This document shows positions 55,003 through 64,000 of a stretch of DNA of 64,000 bases, piece after piece (position 1 is the first letter of the stretch; each line of letters opens with the position of its first letter). Made by a program: the position numbers and the translations under genes. The stretch is from Evernia prunastri (lineage: Eukaryota; Ascomycota; Lecanoromycetes; Lecanorales; Parmeliaceae), in contig NKYR01000051.1 in NCBI GenBank assembly GCA_003184365.1, positions 62,001 to 126,000 of the forward strand, in the 5' to 3' direction. A model generated the notes under the pieces. That model made no database searches. It was not told the DNA's origin and was given only the letters and a program-made list of their open reading frames with translations.

Positions 55003-55781
55003 TCACAGTCCAGAAGCTGAAAGACGCGCCGGCCTTTCGCCACATGCGGTCACGATCGATATGTTCTGTCTTGCTGAAACGTCCGCAAGAAGACTACTCG
55101 CATTCAATTCATCGAGCTCGACTGGGTGCTGATTCAGTCGAAACTCAACAGTCTTGAACCCTGTCAAACCCGCCAGTGCATCTTTGAATCTCTCGGCGTG
55201 TTTGCTCGAGCCAAAGAAAAATTCAACATTTGATGTACAAAGAGCTTGAGTTGGACCAGCTTGAGTTGGACCACACAGCTTGGACGACGCACATTGGGAT
55301 CACACCGAGCGGCACAATCTCCGACTAATTTTGTGACCCTTTCGATCGCTTGATCATTGTCGTACCAGAAAACGAAATCCTCCTTAAAGTCGATGTCGAT
55401 GATGACAATTTGGAGAGCGTACTTTCCCTCTTCAAACGAGTCTTGTCTCAACAAGTACCTGGCTCGATTAATGTGGAAGCGGAAAATGCCGTACTTGTAG
55501 AGCATAGGTTCCAATTCTGCGTGAAGGGTTTTGGAGACCAGAAGGACTTCGAGCCGAGAGCATGGGTACTTGGATGAGACGTCGTTTTTGGGTCGGTAGG
55601 AGAAACCGCGGCGGTACGTTGCAGTAAGAAGGTGTTCGTAAATCTGAATGCGCAGCTCTGGAGGTAGATTCAGGAATGGAGAGGTTGATACAGGCTTGGT
55701 CATTTTGTCCATCTTGGCGAGAGTGATACTGATTGATGGATCCAAGAACATGTATTGCGGTGGTAAGGCATGATATTTCAA
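55003..55781 (-). pseudogene. 2EXR-type protein gene, C-terminus thrown out of frame
   Basis: A minus frame from 55781 gives 205 aa with the family signature FLNLPPELRIQIYEHLL (the real start may be the internal MDKMTKP Met), then SRLEVLLVSKTLHAELEPMLY and a beta-rich domain. After VQLKLFVHQ the frame turns unlike the family and stops at 55164. Shifted by one, the DNA reads NVEFFFGSSKHAERF, KDALAGLTGFKTVEFRLNQH and on to a TGA at 55003-55005. The switch lies in the A-run 55229-55231, where one missing A explains it. Just upstream, a 15-bp unit is duplicated in frame (55243-55272). It is either a young pseudogene or an assembly indel. Confidence 0.6.
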
Positions 55782-56651
55782 GAACTTAGAAGGGATTTGA
55801 TACTGACCAAAAGCATGGTGTCAAAGGCGGCACGTGTTGACAGGCTTGCTGTGTCGATTCTGTTATCTCAGTCAGAATACATGGTGTTGAAGAACCAACC
55901 CAGCAAGGTCCACTGTGAGCACGTTGGACGACGCCACTCAAGTACAGAGTTCGTCAGAAACTAACAGATCTAGAAAAACGTCAGCAAAAAATATCATTAA
56001 ACGAGTTGCAGCCCGCTGCTTGGCGAATGCAACGCTTGAGCGGACGGGGCCTGACGATCATGCCTCTTGAAACATCGCCAAGTCGACCTAAATTCTCCGC
56101 CCCCACGCTTACTCCATCTCCTCTCATTGTCCACCATCGTAAATTGATTATCGGCCGTTATGATAGACATCCGCTCCAGTCCGCCGCAAAGCCAAGACCA
56201 GCTCAACGGCCTTGGCTCCGCTACTGCCATCTTTCTGAGAGCTACTTGGCCCAAGCTGGGGCTCCAAGGTTGTTTCATCCATGATGTGCAGTCATCGCTA
56301 GCTACGGCACAGCGACGACATCTCCTACCATTCTTACCATGCTCTCCTATATTAGCATTTAGCCCCTGCCAAGACTGTAATTTCCTCCTTTGAAAAGTTA
56401 CGGTATACTGGGGGCCATGTTGTCGTCGAAAGCACTTCGACTTATATTAGCTGCAAGCACTCGCAATAATTTGAGGGCGCTCTGCCCTCAGTCCGTATCA
56501 AGGAAATGGGGGATAATAGGTCTGGATCAAATGCAACTCGTTGTTGAATCACCGATATTGAATCCTAAATACTCGCTCGTCCTTCAAGACACTCATTTAT
56601 GATATCAGGCGTCTTTTCATTGCTCTAGGATTTACCTGTGCTATCTCTTCA
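55782..56651. other. Intergenic region
   Basis: Short ORFs on both strands between 55997 and 56602; no motif. It carries the promoters of the divergent genes at 55781 and 56652. Confidence 0.4.
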
Positions 56652-59402
56652 ATGCTTTCGTGTTTATCCCGGGCCTTGCCATGCAGTTTTCTCCTTCTAT
56701 TCACGGCCGTCACTACCTACGCTTCACCGCATTCTGAACCTGAACATTTACGATATGTGCCGTCCAATCGATTACGGCCTATCAGCATCCGCAGCTATGA
56801 AGCCGCCACTGGACTGCGGCGTCGTTCTTCGAAGGACTTTTCCGATCTAGATCTTCAGACCCAGTCAGAACTGATATACGGGAGCCCTGGAAGTGATGGT
56901 CAGCTTCTTCTGGCTAACATGACCCTTTATGCGCCGGACGGACTAATGATGATAATGATGGAACGATTTGAGGGTCTTACCGAGTCCGTTGACTGCAAAG
57001 GAGACGACGGGACAATGTCATTGACATTCAGCTCCCTGAATGCATTTAATTATGCTTTACAAGGCTGGAGCTACATCAACGAGAATGACGATGGACAGTT
57101 CTTGCTCATAGCGAATCATGAAGGGTGCGGACCTGATGACAGTAGACAGCCCTACCTGATCTCGAAAATCACCGAGGATTCGGCAGCTCTCACGACATAC
57201 TTGAGCGCAAAGCCGGCTCCATGGTCAGATGTGGCAGGCTCGTATGACCTTGATTTCGGCCAAGCAGTCACCTATGAGAACCCACAACGACTCAACGAGC
57301 GAAGCTTTTGGGGGGATATCGAAAATGTTGGGAAGAGTGTACTCGACGCTTCAATGGGAAACGCAGATCTAAGTAAGACGGTCAACTTCCCTATGGATAT
57401 TGGACAGCACGGTCAACGGACGAATATATATACGGACGACAAGTAAGTGCTTCCAGACAGAAGAATGAGAATGCAATACTAACGCAGTGACAGGGGCCGT
57501 CTGACTCTCGACTGCATCAACTGCTTCCTCAGCGGAAGCTTCGCAGTCACTGGCCATATCTCTGTCGACCACTTCAGTCTTCAGGACCTTACCCTGAAAG
57601 GGTCGCCTCAAGGACTTCAAGCTGCATTGCAGCTCGAGGCCACGATCACGTCTAGCGATGAACCTGACTCCCTACAATACACGAAAGAGCTCTTTTCTTT
57701 CCCCATACCTGATGCTGGGATTGAGGTTGAAGGTATCTTCAAACTTGGAGCAACACTGTCCTACGACGTTGGGGTCAGCTCAACTTTCTCCGGCTCTGCG
57801 ACAGTAGACTTCGGTCTCCAGGCTGGCGTACCGGATAGCGCTCAAGTCGTCGCTGATATTCAGAACCCAGATTCCAGCGCTGCCACTGGTTGGGGTGGAG
57901 CCACACTGACTCCGCTATTCGACATTAAGAAGGAATCAGCTTCCGTCAAGCTAGCTGCATTCTCCCAACCAAAGCTTGCATTCGGCATCGAACTCATAGA
58001 AATAGGGAATTTCGATGTTGCGCTAACGGTCAAGTTGCCTGAAGTCTCCGTCACATTGACTGCTGCCTACGACGAGAATGGACTATGCGGAGCCGGCTCT
58101 TTAAAGACAGGGGTTAAGCTTGACAGCGAAGTCGATATCGAAGTCGACCTGCAGATAGACACAGAACTTGGAGAGGACGAAGACACTGTGAAACCTTCGT
58201 GGTCGCATACGCTGTATGCGTATCCGATACCACTTGGGTCGCTGTGCTTTCCACTTGACATCCCAGGGCTCAACTTATCCTCAAACGCTACTTCGAGTGT
58301 GCCTTCGCTTCCTGCATTAACGTCGCAGTCTTTGGTTACTGCGGCTGTAACTCTTGGATCGGTGTCATCAGTAGCGGTGAATGGTACGATGAGTGTGACT
58401 GGGACGACGTCTGGAAGCATGACCTCGGATGAGCCAAATGGATTCTCCGGACTTCAAGCATTGACTGGAATATCTGCACCTGGAGCCTTTCAGACAACTT
58501 CAAATGCGAAATCGGGACAGAGCACAGCGCCTGGGCCAACCACCCTTGCTCTACGAATTGGCAGTTCCGATCTCACACCGGCTTCGTCAGCAGCCACACT
58601 TACACCTACAGACTTAGTCACGGCGTCCCGAAGCGACTCAAGTACGACTGCAACATCGGGCACTGTCTCCGATCTTGACCTGCCGAATGATAGATTAAAG
58701 GCCATCGTTGCGCACTCGCACACATCATCCTTACCGCCATCGTCATCGGATGTCTTTCCGTTTTCAAGCTTAGCAGGTGATGGCCAACTATCAAATGTAA
58801 TCACGCCCACAACGACTCCCCTCGCTTCGACTCCGACATCTTCCAAGAGCATTGCGTCTACTACCGTTGCTATTGGCACTGCAGATACCAAGGGAGCGGT
58901 AGTGCACTCTCACATCTCGTCGATGCCGCCAGCTTCCTCGAATACCCTCTTATCTTCAGGCCTATCAGACCAACACGACATTTTCGCAGCCGCAAGTCCC
59001 GGAACCACCACCATCCCTCTGTCCTCGGCAACCATCCGTAGCAGTACCTCGATACCAGCGGTCCTTGATGGACCTGAGGATAAGAAAGCCGTTGTGGCAC
59101 ACCCTAAGACCACCGCGACGACGAAACCGGCGAAATCCTCGATACCATCTTCGAAGCCCAAGTCCACACCGACGTCGGATGTTCTACCAAAGGTCAATCC
59201 CGCTGTGGGCAAAGACATCGAAGACCTACCTCCAAAGCCAAAGGTAACCCCATCGGCCCCGAAATCGAAAGTCACGCCACCTGCAGTCGTCCCAATGAGC
59301 ACTCCGAAGCGGATAACTCCAGCGAGCACTACCACACCTGCAAATGGAGGTGGCGGCTGTAGGCGGGTGAAGCGTTTTGGGAAGCGGATGCTTGTTTGTT
59401 GA
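56652..59402 (+). CDS. Large secreted protein, 899 aa, with Ser/Thr-rich tail
   Basis: Exons 56652-57442 and 57494-59402, with a 51-bp intron (GTAAGT, ACTAAC, GACAG). A signal peptide (SFLLLFTAVTTYAS) leads a domain with SELIYGSPGSDGQLLLANMT, MMIMMERFEG, FLLIANHEGCGPDD and PYLISKITED. The second domain has RLTLDCINCFLSGSF, GIEVEGIFKLGATLSYDVG and repeated beta-strands. The last ~300 residues are Ser/Thr/Pro-rich with a degenerate repeat around HSHTSSLPPSSSD / HSHISSMPPASSN, and the end is GGGGCRRVKRFGKRMLVC. The first two domains fit an uncharacterised fungal secreted family (I believe DUF7029 with DUF7223; not checked). The tail is typical of heavily O-glycosylated wall proteins; no GPI signal is seen. 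Function unknown. Confidence 0.85.
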
Positions 59403-59932
59403 TGATCGCGATCTTTGATGATGCTATGCTCTGAATGTGGTGGATAACTTGTATATCATTTTGCTTCGAAATCTTATTTGGCTCTGGCATGTTGTCTGTT
59501 TAAGCCAACTGTATTACTATATGGTTATGAGGAAATGGATTGCCGGTATGTATTCGCACACATTTATTTAGTAATATTTGGTAACGTGTCGTTGAAAATT
59601 GATAGCCATGGTGAGGTACTCGTGATCCTCGGATGCTCGCGATATCGGCTCGGAAATCGTACTAGTCCTATTGCGGCCTAGTAGTCTGACAGGGAAAGTC
59701 TTCCTGTTCAAATACAACTTCAATAGCTATCGGATTCACATCGAAATGTCAAGTTCCTAGTTGTTTGTACTAGTCTCATTATTGCTTCCATCTATCAACA
59801 CGCGGGTGTCTAAATAGCTTACCAGTCTCCGAACACAGCTTGTCTCATATGTGTATACTTCCTCACTTCGTTTCAACTCTTGCACTCGTGATTGCGACGT
59901 CGACCTAAAGCCACAGTCGAACAGCCCCTGAG
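59403..59932. other. Intergenic region
   Basis: No gene seen. ORF 59478-59681 has no motif. Confidence 0.45.
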
Positions 59933-60877
59933 ATGCCGCACCTTTATCGACTCTCTCGAGAGCTACGTGACGAAATCTACAGCCTTGTTCTGGGAGCAGA
60001 TATGATCCATCTCATCTCTGAAGAGCTCCTTTCCCCATCGATGAATCTTCAGGAAGCAACCAGCTCCAGTCTCGGTGAGAGTGAGACTGTCTACTCTGAT
60101 GACTTGTATTTTGAGAGATGCGTCGAGACCACTACCGAGCAGGAAGCCTACGAAACATCCCAGGACCTGGATCCTAATGATTCTTATGGTTTGATGCCAG
60201 GGCTATCAAAGAGCAGATGCCGGTACTGCAGACGACATACTCAGTGCACGAAACGTTGGTATATTCTTCCGTGGAGTGGGAGCCGAAAGCATGGACCTGT
60301 AGACATTGTCGGTCCCCAACGAAATGGGCACGCGGCTCTACTTCGAGTCTCTAAGACAACCTATCATGAGGCTGGCGCCATCTTGTACGCCAATACCATC
60401 TTTTCGTTCAAGCTGGCGCATACCTTGACAAGCTTTCAACGAAACCTGACCCGACTACAGCGGCCCGCGGTAAGAGTTATACACCTGGACATCCACCTGG
60501 ATGCTGAGCATGAGATTTGGAGCTGGAAGAGTGATGATCTCCGAGACACGCTTGCCGCACTTCCAGGTCTTCGGGAGCTTCATCTGAACATCAAGCAAAG
60601 GTGCCAAGGAGACTTTAAGGCTTTTCTGCAAACACTGCAGGAGGGTTCTTTATCTTTGTGGGATAATGACCTTTCTCACTTCCAGCGCTCCTCACTGCGT
60701 AACGTCACCGTCATCGTTGAGGACATTGACCCGTCTAATTTGCACGATTGGAATATGGCCGATAAGCAATTGGAGTTGCGATTACGATTGGACTACATGG
60801 AAATGGAAGGTCACTGGAAGATGGCGGAGAGGGTAGAATATGCTCGAGTTTTGAGAGATAAGTTGCTCGCCATATGA
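59933..60877 (+). CDS. 2EXR/DUF7730-like protein, 314 aa, single exon
   Basis: An intact ATG-to-TGA frame. The N-terminal signature LYRLSRELRDEIYSLVLG matches the family rule (LP/LSxELRxxIY). An acidic insert follows (residues ~45-85), a cysteine group CRYCRRHTQC that might bind zinc, then AALLRVSKTTYHEAGAILY, the usual second landmark of the family, and NTIFSFKLAHTLTSFQRNL. The C-terminal part has alternating strands and helices (VRVIHLDIHLDAEHEIWSW, LPGLRELHLNIKQ, LRNVTVIVED). There is no signal peptide. The family is abundant in dothideomycetes with no known biochemical function; it is probably a protein-protein interaction scaffold. Confidence 0.78.
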   Translation: MPHLYRLSRELRDEIYSLVLGADMIHLISEELLSPSMNLQEATSSSLGESETVYSDDLYFERCVETTTEQEAYETSQDLDPNDSYGLMPGLSKSRCRYCRRHTQCTKRWYILPWSGSRKHGPVDIVGPQRNGHAALLRVSKTTYHEAGAILYANTIFSFKLAHTLTSFQRNLTRLQRPAVRVIHLDIHLDAEHEIWSWKSDDLRDTLAALPGLRELHLNIKQRCQGDFKAFLQTLQEGSLSLWDNDLSHFQRSSLRNVTVIVEDIDPSNLHDWNMADKQLELRLRLDYMEMEGHWKMAERVEYARVLRDKLLAI

Positions 60878-61474
60878 TGGAACTTTTACGACTATAGGCG
60901 AGTAAGTCTTGTGGCAACCATGCGTCTTTTAATTCAGCGCCTTCTGTGAAAGAGAAAATTCTCCATATGTCGGAGTTGATAATCTGATGTTGAGTGTTCT
61001 TCACTATCAGGAATCTATTTCAAATAATCTGAACTGTCCAATACGCCTAGAGTACTCTGCTTCTGATCGCCAGCGTTCTTCCCTCGCGCTCCATCTTCTG
61101 TCTTCTCGTCCATTTTTTCGTCCGTTTTCTCGTCCGTCTCTGACTCCCTAGCCCGCTTTTCTCGTCTCATTGCCATATAAGGTTTTCCCTCCTCTGATCA
61201 TCCGTCTGCATCTGACTAAGCTTCATCATAGCGGAGAAATGCCATAGTCGACAGATACGCACAAACGCCGGCGTCGGGAGGTGAATTATCAGTCCGCAGT
61301 CCACAGACGGTCGAAGCGGCGGCTTGCCTTTGGGCCTTATGCGTGTGAGCGTGAGAGCTCGCATCGGAGGACTCTGTGGCTGAGGATGATTTCTGAGCTC
61401 CATCATCTCGCTGCTGAAGGTATCCGTCTCTGTGTTGTCACCGTTTCGGTTGTCCCCACGTAGGTGTTGCTAGC

Positions 61475-61567
61475 ACAGACATCCGCGTCGGAAATAGACG
61501 CTTTATTCCGAACGAGGCTGTATCACGAAAAACACTAGTTGTGAAAGTTCTAAAGAGAGTTCGCGGA
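61475..61567 (+). repeat. Direct repeat, copy 1 of 2
   Basis: Matches 61810-61903. Shared blocks include CGCGTCG, GACGCT, CGAGGC and AAGAAAGTTCGCGGA (here as AAGAGAGTTCGCGGA). Many differences are C/T or G/A. Confidence 0.6.
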
Positions 61568-61809
61568 ACCGAAGGCCATTGGGTCGACGCCGAGCACAAG
61601 CATCTTTGCCATCGGAAAGGGATCAGACAAACTAGTATATGCCATAGATATGCATCTGCTCTAGTAGTCGCAGCCTTCAAAGCTTTTGCCAAGGATTCTG
61701 TCACACCGCCTGGACACCTGTTTTCATGGTTTGACCGAGAAACCGCCACACTGCCGTGGTCTCCGTTCTTCCAGGCTTCTGAACCTTTGCCATTTCTATC
61801 TCTGAGAGA

Positions 61810-61903
61810 TGAACGTCTGCGTCGAAAGTTGACGCTGAATTGTCGGACGAGGCGCCATCACAAAAAAACACTGGTTGCGAAAGTTCCAAAGAAAGTTCGC
61901 GGA
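61810..61903 (+). repeat. Direct repeat, copy 2 of 2
   Basis: Partner of 61475-61567, about 335 bp apart from start to start. Confidence 0.6.
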
Positions 61904-62159
61904 TAGCATCATGTTCGAGGATCAACCTGCTACTATTACCCATCCGAGCATAGGAAAGCATTACGAAAGCGAGCCAAGGAACCATGGAACAAGTTCCAGG
62001 AAATAAGTCGAGACTGCGTGCGGAACGATGTGAGAGGTATATATATAACGAGATGAGGCTGTGTTGGTGTTTTTGGTGGAGGAGGGTGTAGTGAGACGTT
62101 ACTGTTGGAAAAAAGGATGCCTGGAATGGAAGTAGAATATCAATCCATCGAAGCCAAAG

Positions 62160-63533
62160 TCGTCGTCATTAAGGATAGGGCGCCCACTCACGGCGTGGTT
62201 CTGGGCGAAATCCCTGATGGTTGTATGGAGGGTTGGGAGGTTCCGGTACAAATCTTCCCGGCTCAGTGTTGCGCCGGTGTTCTCGATGAAAGTTAGGTCT
62301 ACCACCGAAAACCTCCAGTCTTGCGTTTGACGAGGTAATATTGGCACCTGGCTTATTCGACGTGGGGGTGTAGCAACCAATGGGCACGATGCGCTGTATC
62401 CTCGGAGGCAGATTGAGAGTCTTGTTTTCAATATTCGAATTCGGCTCATATGCGAGCTCTCCGATCTCGTAAAGCAGCCAAAGATATCCGAATCGGACAG
62501 AATCAATCGATTCGCGATTCCAACCACACGACTTCCGCACTGCTGCACCGGCGCCAGGCCTTCTCCTCCGGCAGGTTGTCGTGCCCGTGTATGCCGCAAT
62601 GATACTGATCATCTTTTTCGCCGTCGTGGCTTGCAGGACTTGATCATACGAGTGATCGGTGGTGATGATGTAGAGATTGCAACTTCGACGCTGGCCGATC
62701 CGAATCACTCGCCCTCCGCACTACAGCACGGACTGCGTATTCGACGGAACATCTATGAAGATGACGTCGCTTCAGTCCTTTTGCAGATTAATTGCGACGC
62801 AGCTCACTCGAACGCTGATGACGAGCACCTGGACGGGTTTATCAGAGTCGTTGAAAGCGGTCACGGCCTCTTCGCGCTTCTTTAGCTTATATTTGACTCG
62901 GATGCTCATCACATTGAAGCCGAGCATCAACATCAACACCTTCATCAGTCAAGACGTCGCCGGTCAATCGCAAAAAACGATGACCTTGCGTGCATTTACC
63001 GTATAGATCTGGTGGACCATGTCTGTCAGAAAGCTCAGCTTGGTCGAGTTCTGTGTGAGGGAATAGGTCATGGAAGGCCGATCGCGATAAACTGGCAAGC
63101 GTTTGCGCGGCTTCGTCTGGTTGAAGAAATACGTTGCCCCGTGGTCGTTATGCTTGTGATAGAACTTCTCTATCTGTTGGGGGCGTTTGACGGTGGACGA
63201 GATCCTGTCCAGTTCTGGTGTCATGACCGCGGGGCAGAGCTTTCGATGGTGCGCTAACGTCGTCAAACCCAGCGCCAAGGCCGCACAAATCATTAACTTA
63301 TATATGTATATAGAGTGAGTTGCACCTTTCGGCTCGCTCTGAGGCCGTCCAGGCCGTCCACAATGCCAACTCTGCAAAAAGACGGCTGATGTTACGGCCG
63401 CGCTCGCGAAGTCAGTCTGGGAATATGGATCTGCGAATCTTTCCATGCTTCGCGCCTCTTTCGAGTCTCGGATGGCATGTAGACGCTCCACAAAGGATTT
63501 CGGTGTTTGTCGTGCGACTGAAAAATCAGTCAC
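62160..63533 (-). pseudogene. Decayed SNF2-type helicase, C-terminal part
   Basis: On minus, the remains of a helicase C domain are clear: KLSFLTDMVHQIYTVNARKV, IVFCD, LMLGFNVMSIR, REEAVTAFNDSDKPVQVLVI, VAINLQKD, DVIFIDVPSN and CGGRVIRIGQRR, the last being motif VI of SNF2 ATPases, then DHSYDQVLQ and a tail with KSCGWNRES and VRFGYLWL. The frame is broken by TGA after IVFCD (Trp expected), TGA after PATS, TGA after LQKD (Cys expected) and TAG after QSVL (Gln expected). The downstream end shifts frame near the Arg/Pro-rich stretch around 62570. Most stops fit C-to-T or G-to-A change, as RIP makes. The ATPase N-terminal half was not recognised upstream. Confidence 0.6.
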
Positions 63534-64000
63534 AAGATGATCGTGGCAGTATCTTGTCCCAACCTATGGGGCATTGGATCAGCCTTCTTTGACACATTCG
63601 ATTACCTGAGGACTGTTTTCAGGCAGAATACCCGTTTCCTTTAGCTTGTTCAATTGTTTGAAAAATGCATTGACTCAGAGCATCTCCACACCATACTCTT
63701 ATCCTCCCATAGCGTGTTCGAACCCACCACCGAGAATCGTTCACCTATCTGATAGGGTTTCCAAGTGCGACAGAACCGAAATTCTCTGTGTACCGTATTG
63801 TCCCTTTCAGTTGCAGGGCGAGGGGAGGGACGTCTTCAGGGCACCGCCAACAGCGAACATCGAGATACAGGTACCAATCAATTATCTCATCGTTCCGATA
63901 TTCATAAGTTGTCTGCAGTCCTGCAACGCCGTCGTAAACGAAGAAAATAATCGAAATCTATTCGTCCGATGGATTGCAGAGTCCAGAGTAGCCCATTCGC
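63534..64000. other. End of window, no gene recognised
   Basis: ORF 63765-63950 has no motif. The missing 5' half of the SNF2 relic would be expected here or beyond the window, but I could not see its Walker motifs. Confidence 0.4.

Larger units (their letters stand above)
60878..62100. other. Gap with diverged direct repeats
   Basis: No supported gene. Two direct repeats of about 93 bp lie at 61475-61567 and 61810-61903; ORFs 61438-61985 on both strands run through them and are not convincing. TATATATATA occurs near 62038. Confidence 0.4.

Noticed and set aside
62631..62885. Plus ORF of 84 codons
   Set aside because: It is the complement of helicase motifs V-VI in the SNF2 relic; the sense lies on minus.
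63700..63740. tRNA B-box-like string GTTCGAACCCACC
   Set aside because: The neighbouring bases do not form a five-pair T stem on either strand and no cloverleaf was seen.

Overview
This window is nuclear DNA of a filamentous ascomycete fungus, probably a dothideomycete. Genes are separated by long gaps and interrupted by short (48-132 bp) GT-AG introns with CTAAC-type branch points. Many predicted proteins are secreted or belong to fungal-only families: F-box/2EXR-like proteins, NACHT NTPases, a GH5 glucanase and a choline sulfatase. I saw no rRNA, no convincing tRNA and no CRISPR array.

Layout. 0-3 kb: a small spliced Cys/His-rich protein gene and a 2EXR-type gene broken by a one-base frameshift. 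3.5-5.5 kb: a 2 kb foldback-like element, a giant imperfect palindrome built of tandem ~17-bp units with 57-bp perfect ends, carrying a 274-bp solo LTR near its centre. 5.5-19.2 kb: a region rich in secreted-protein genes (a metalloprotease, two related cysteine-bearing secreted proteins with an intron at the same place, a signal-peptide protein, and a 63-aa knottin-like protein) mixed with decayed F-box and secreted-protein relics. 20.8-23.5 kb: a photolyase/cryptochrome and a secreted Cys-rich protein with a Gly-Gly-Asp repeat tail.

26.6-34.9 kb is the most unusual part. A divergent gene pair is present twice in tandem. Each copy has a minus-strand gene for a disordered basic protein and a plus-strand gene for a protein with a degenerate FHA domain, a pseudokinase domain and an Arg/Ser-rich tail. 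The intron position is conserved in both pseudokinase genes. The second copy of the disordered partner has an in-frame stop.

35.3-51 kb: a four-exon GH5 glucanase, a three-exon choline sulfatase, a decayed NACHT NTPase, a two-exon F-box-like gene and a three-exon FAD monooxygenase. 55-64 kb: a frameshifted 2EXR gene, a large secreted protein of 899 aa, an intact 2EXR/DUF7730-like gene, and a decayed SNF2-type helicase whose stop codons fit largely with C-to-T/G-to-A (RIP-like) decay. Genes with clear metabolic roles are intact, while accessory genes often carry one-base indels or stops, so either the accessory genome is decaying or the assembly has residual indels. Spliced coordinates are my own reading of splice sites and are not supported by transcripts.
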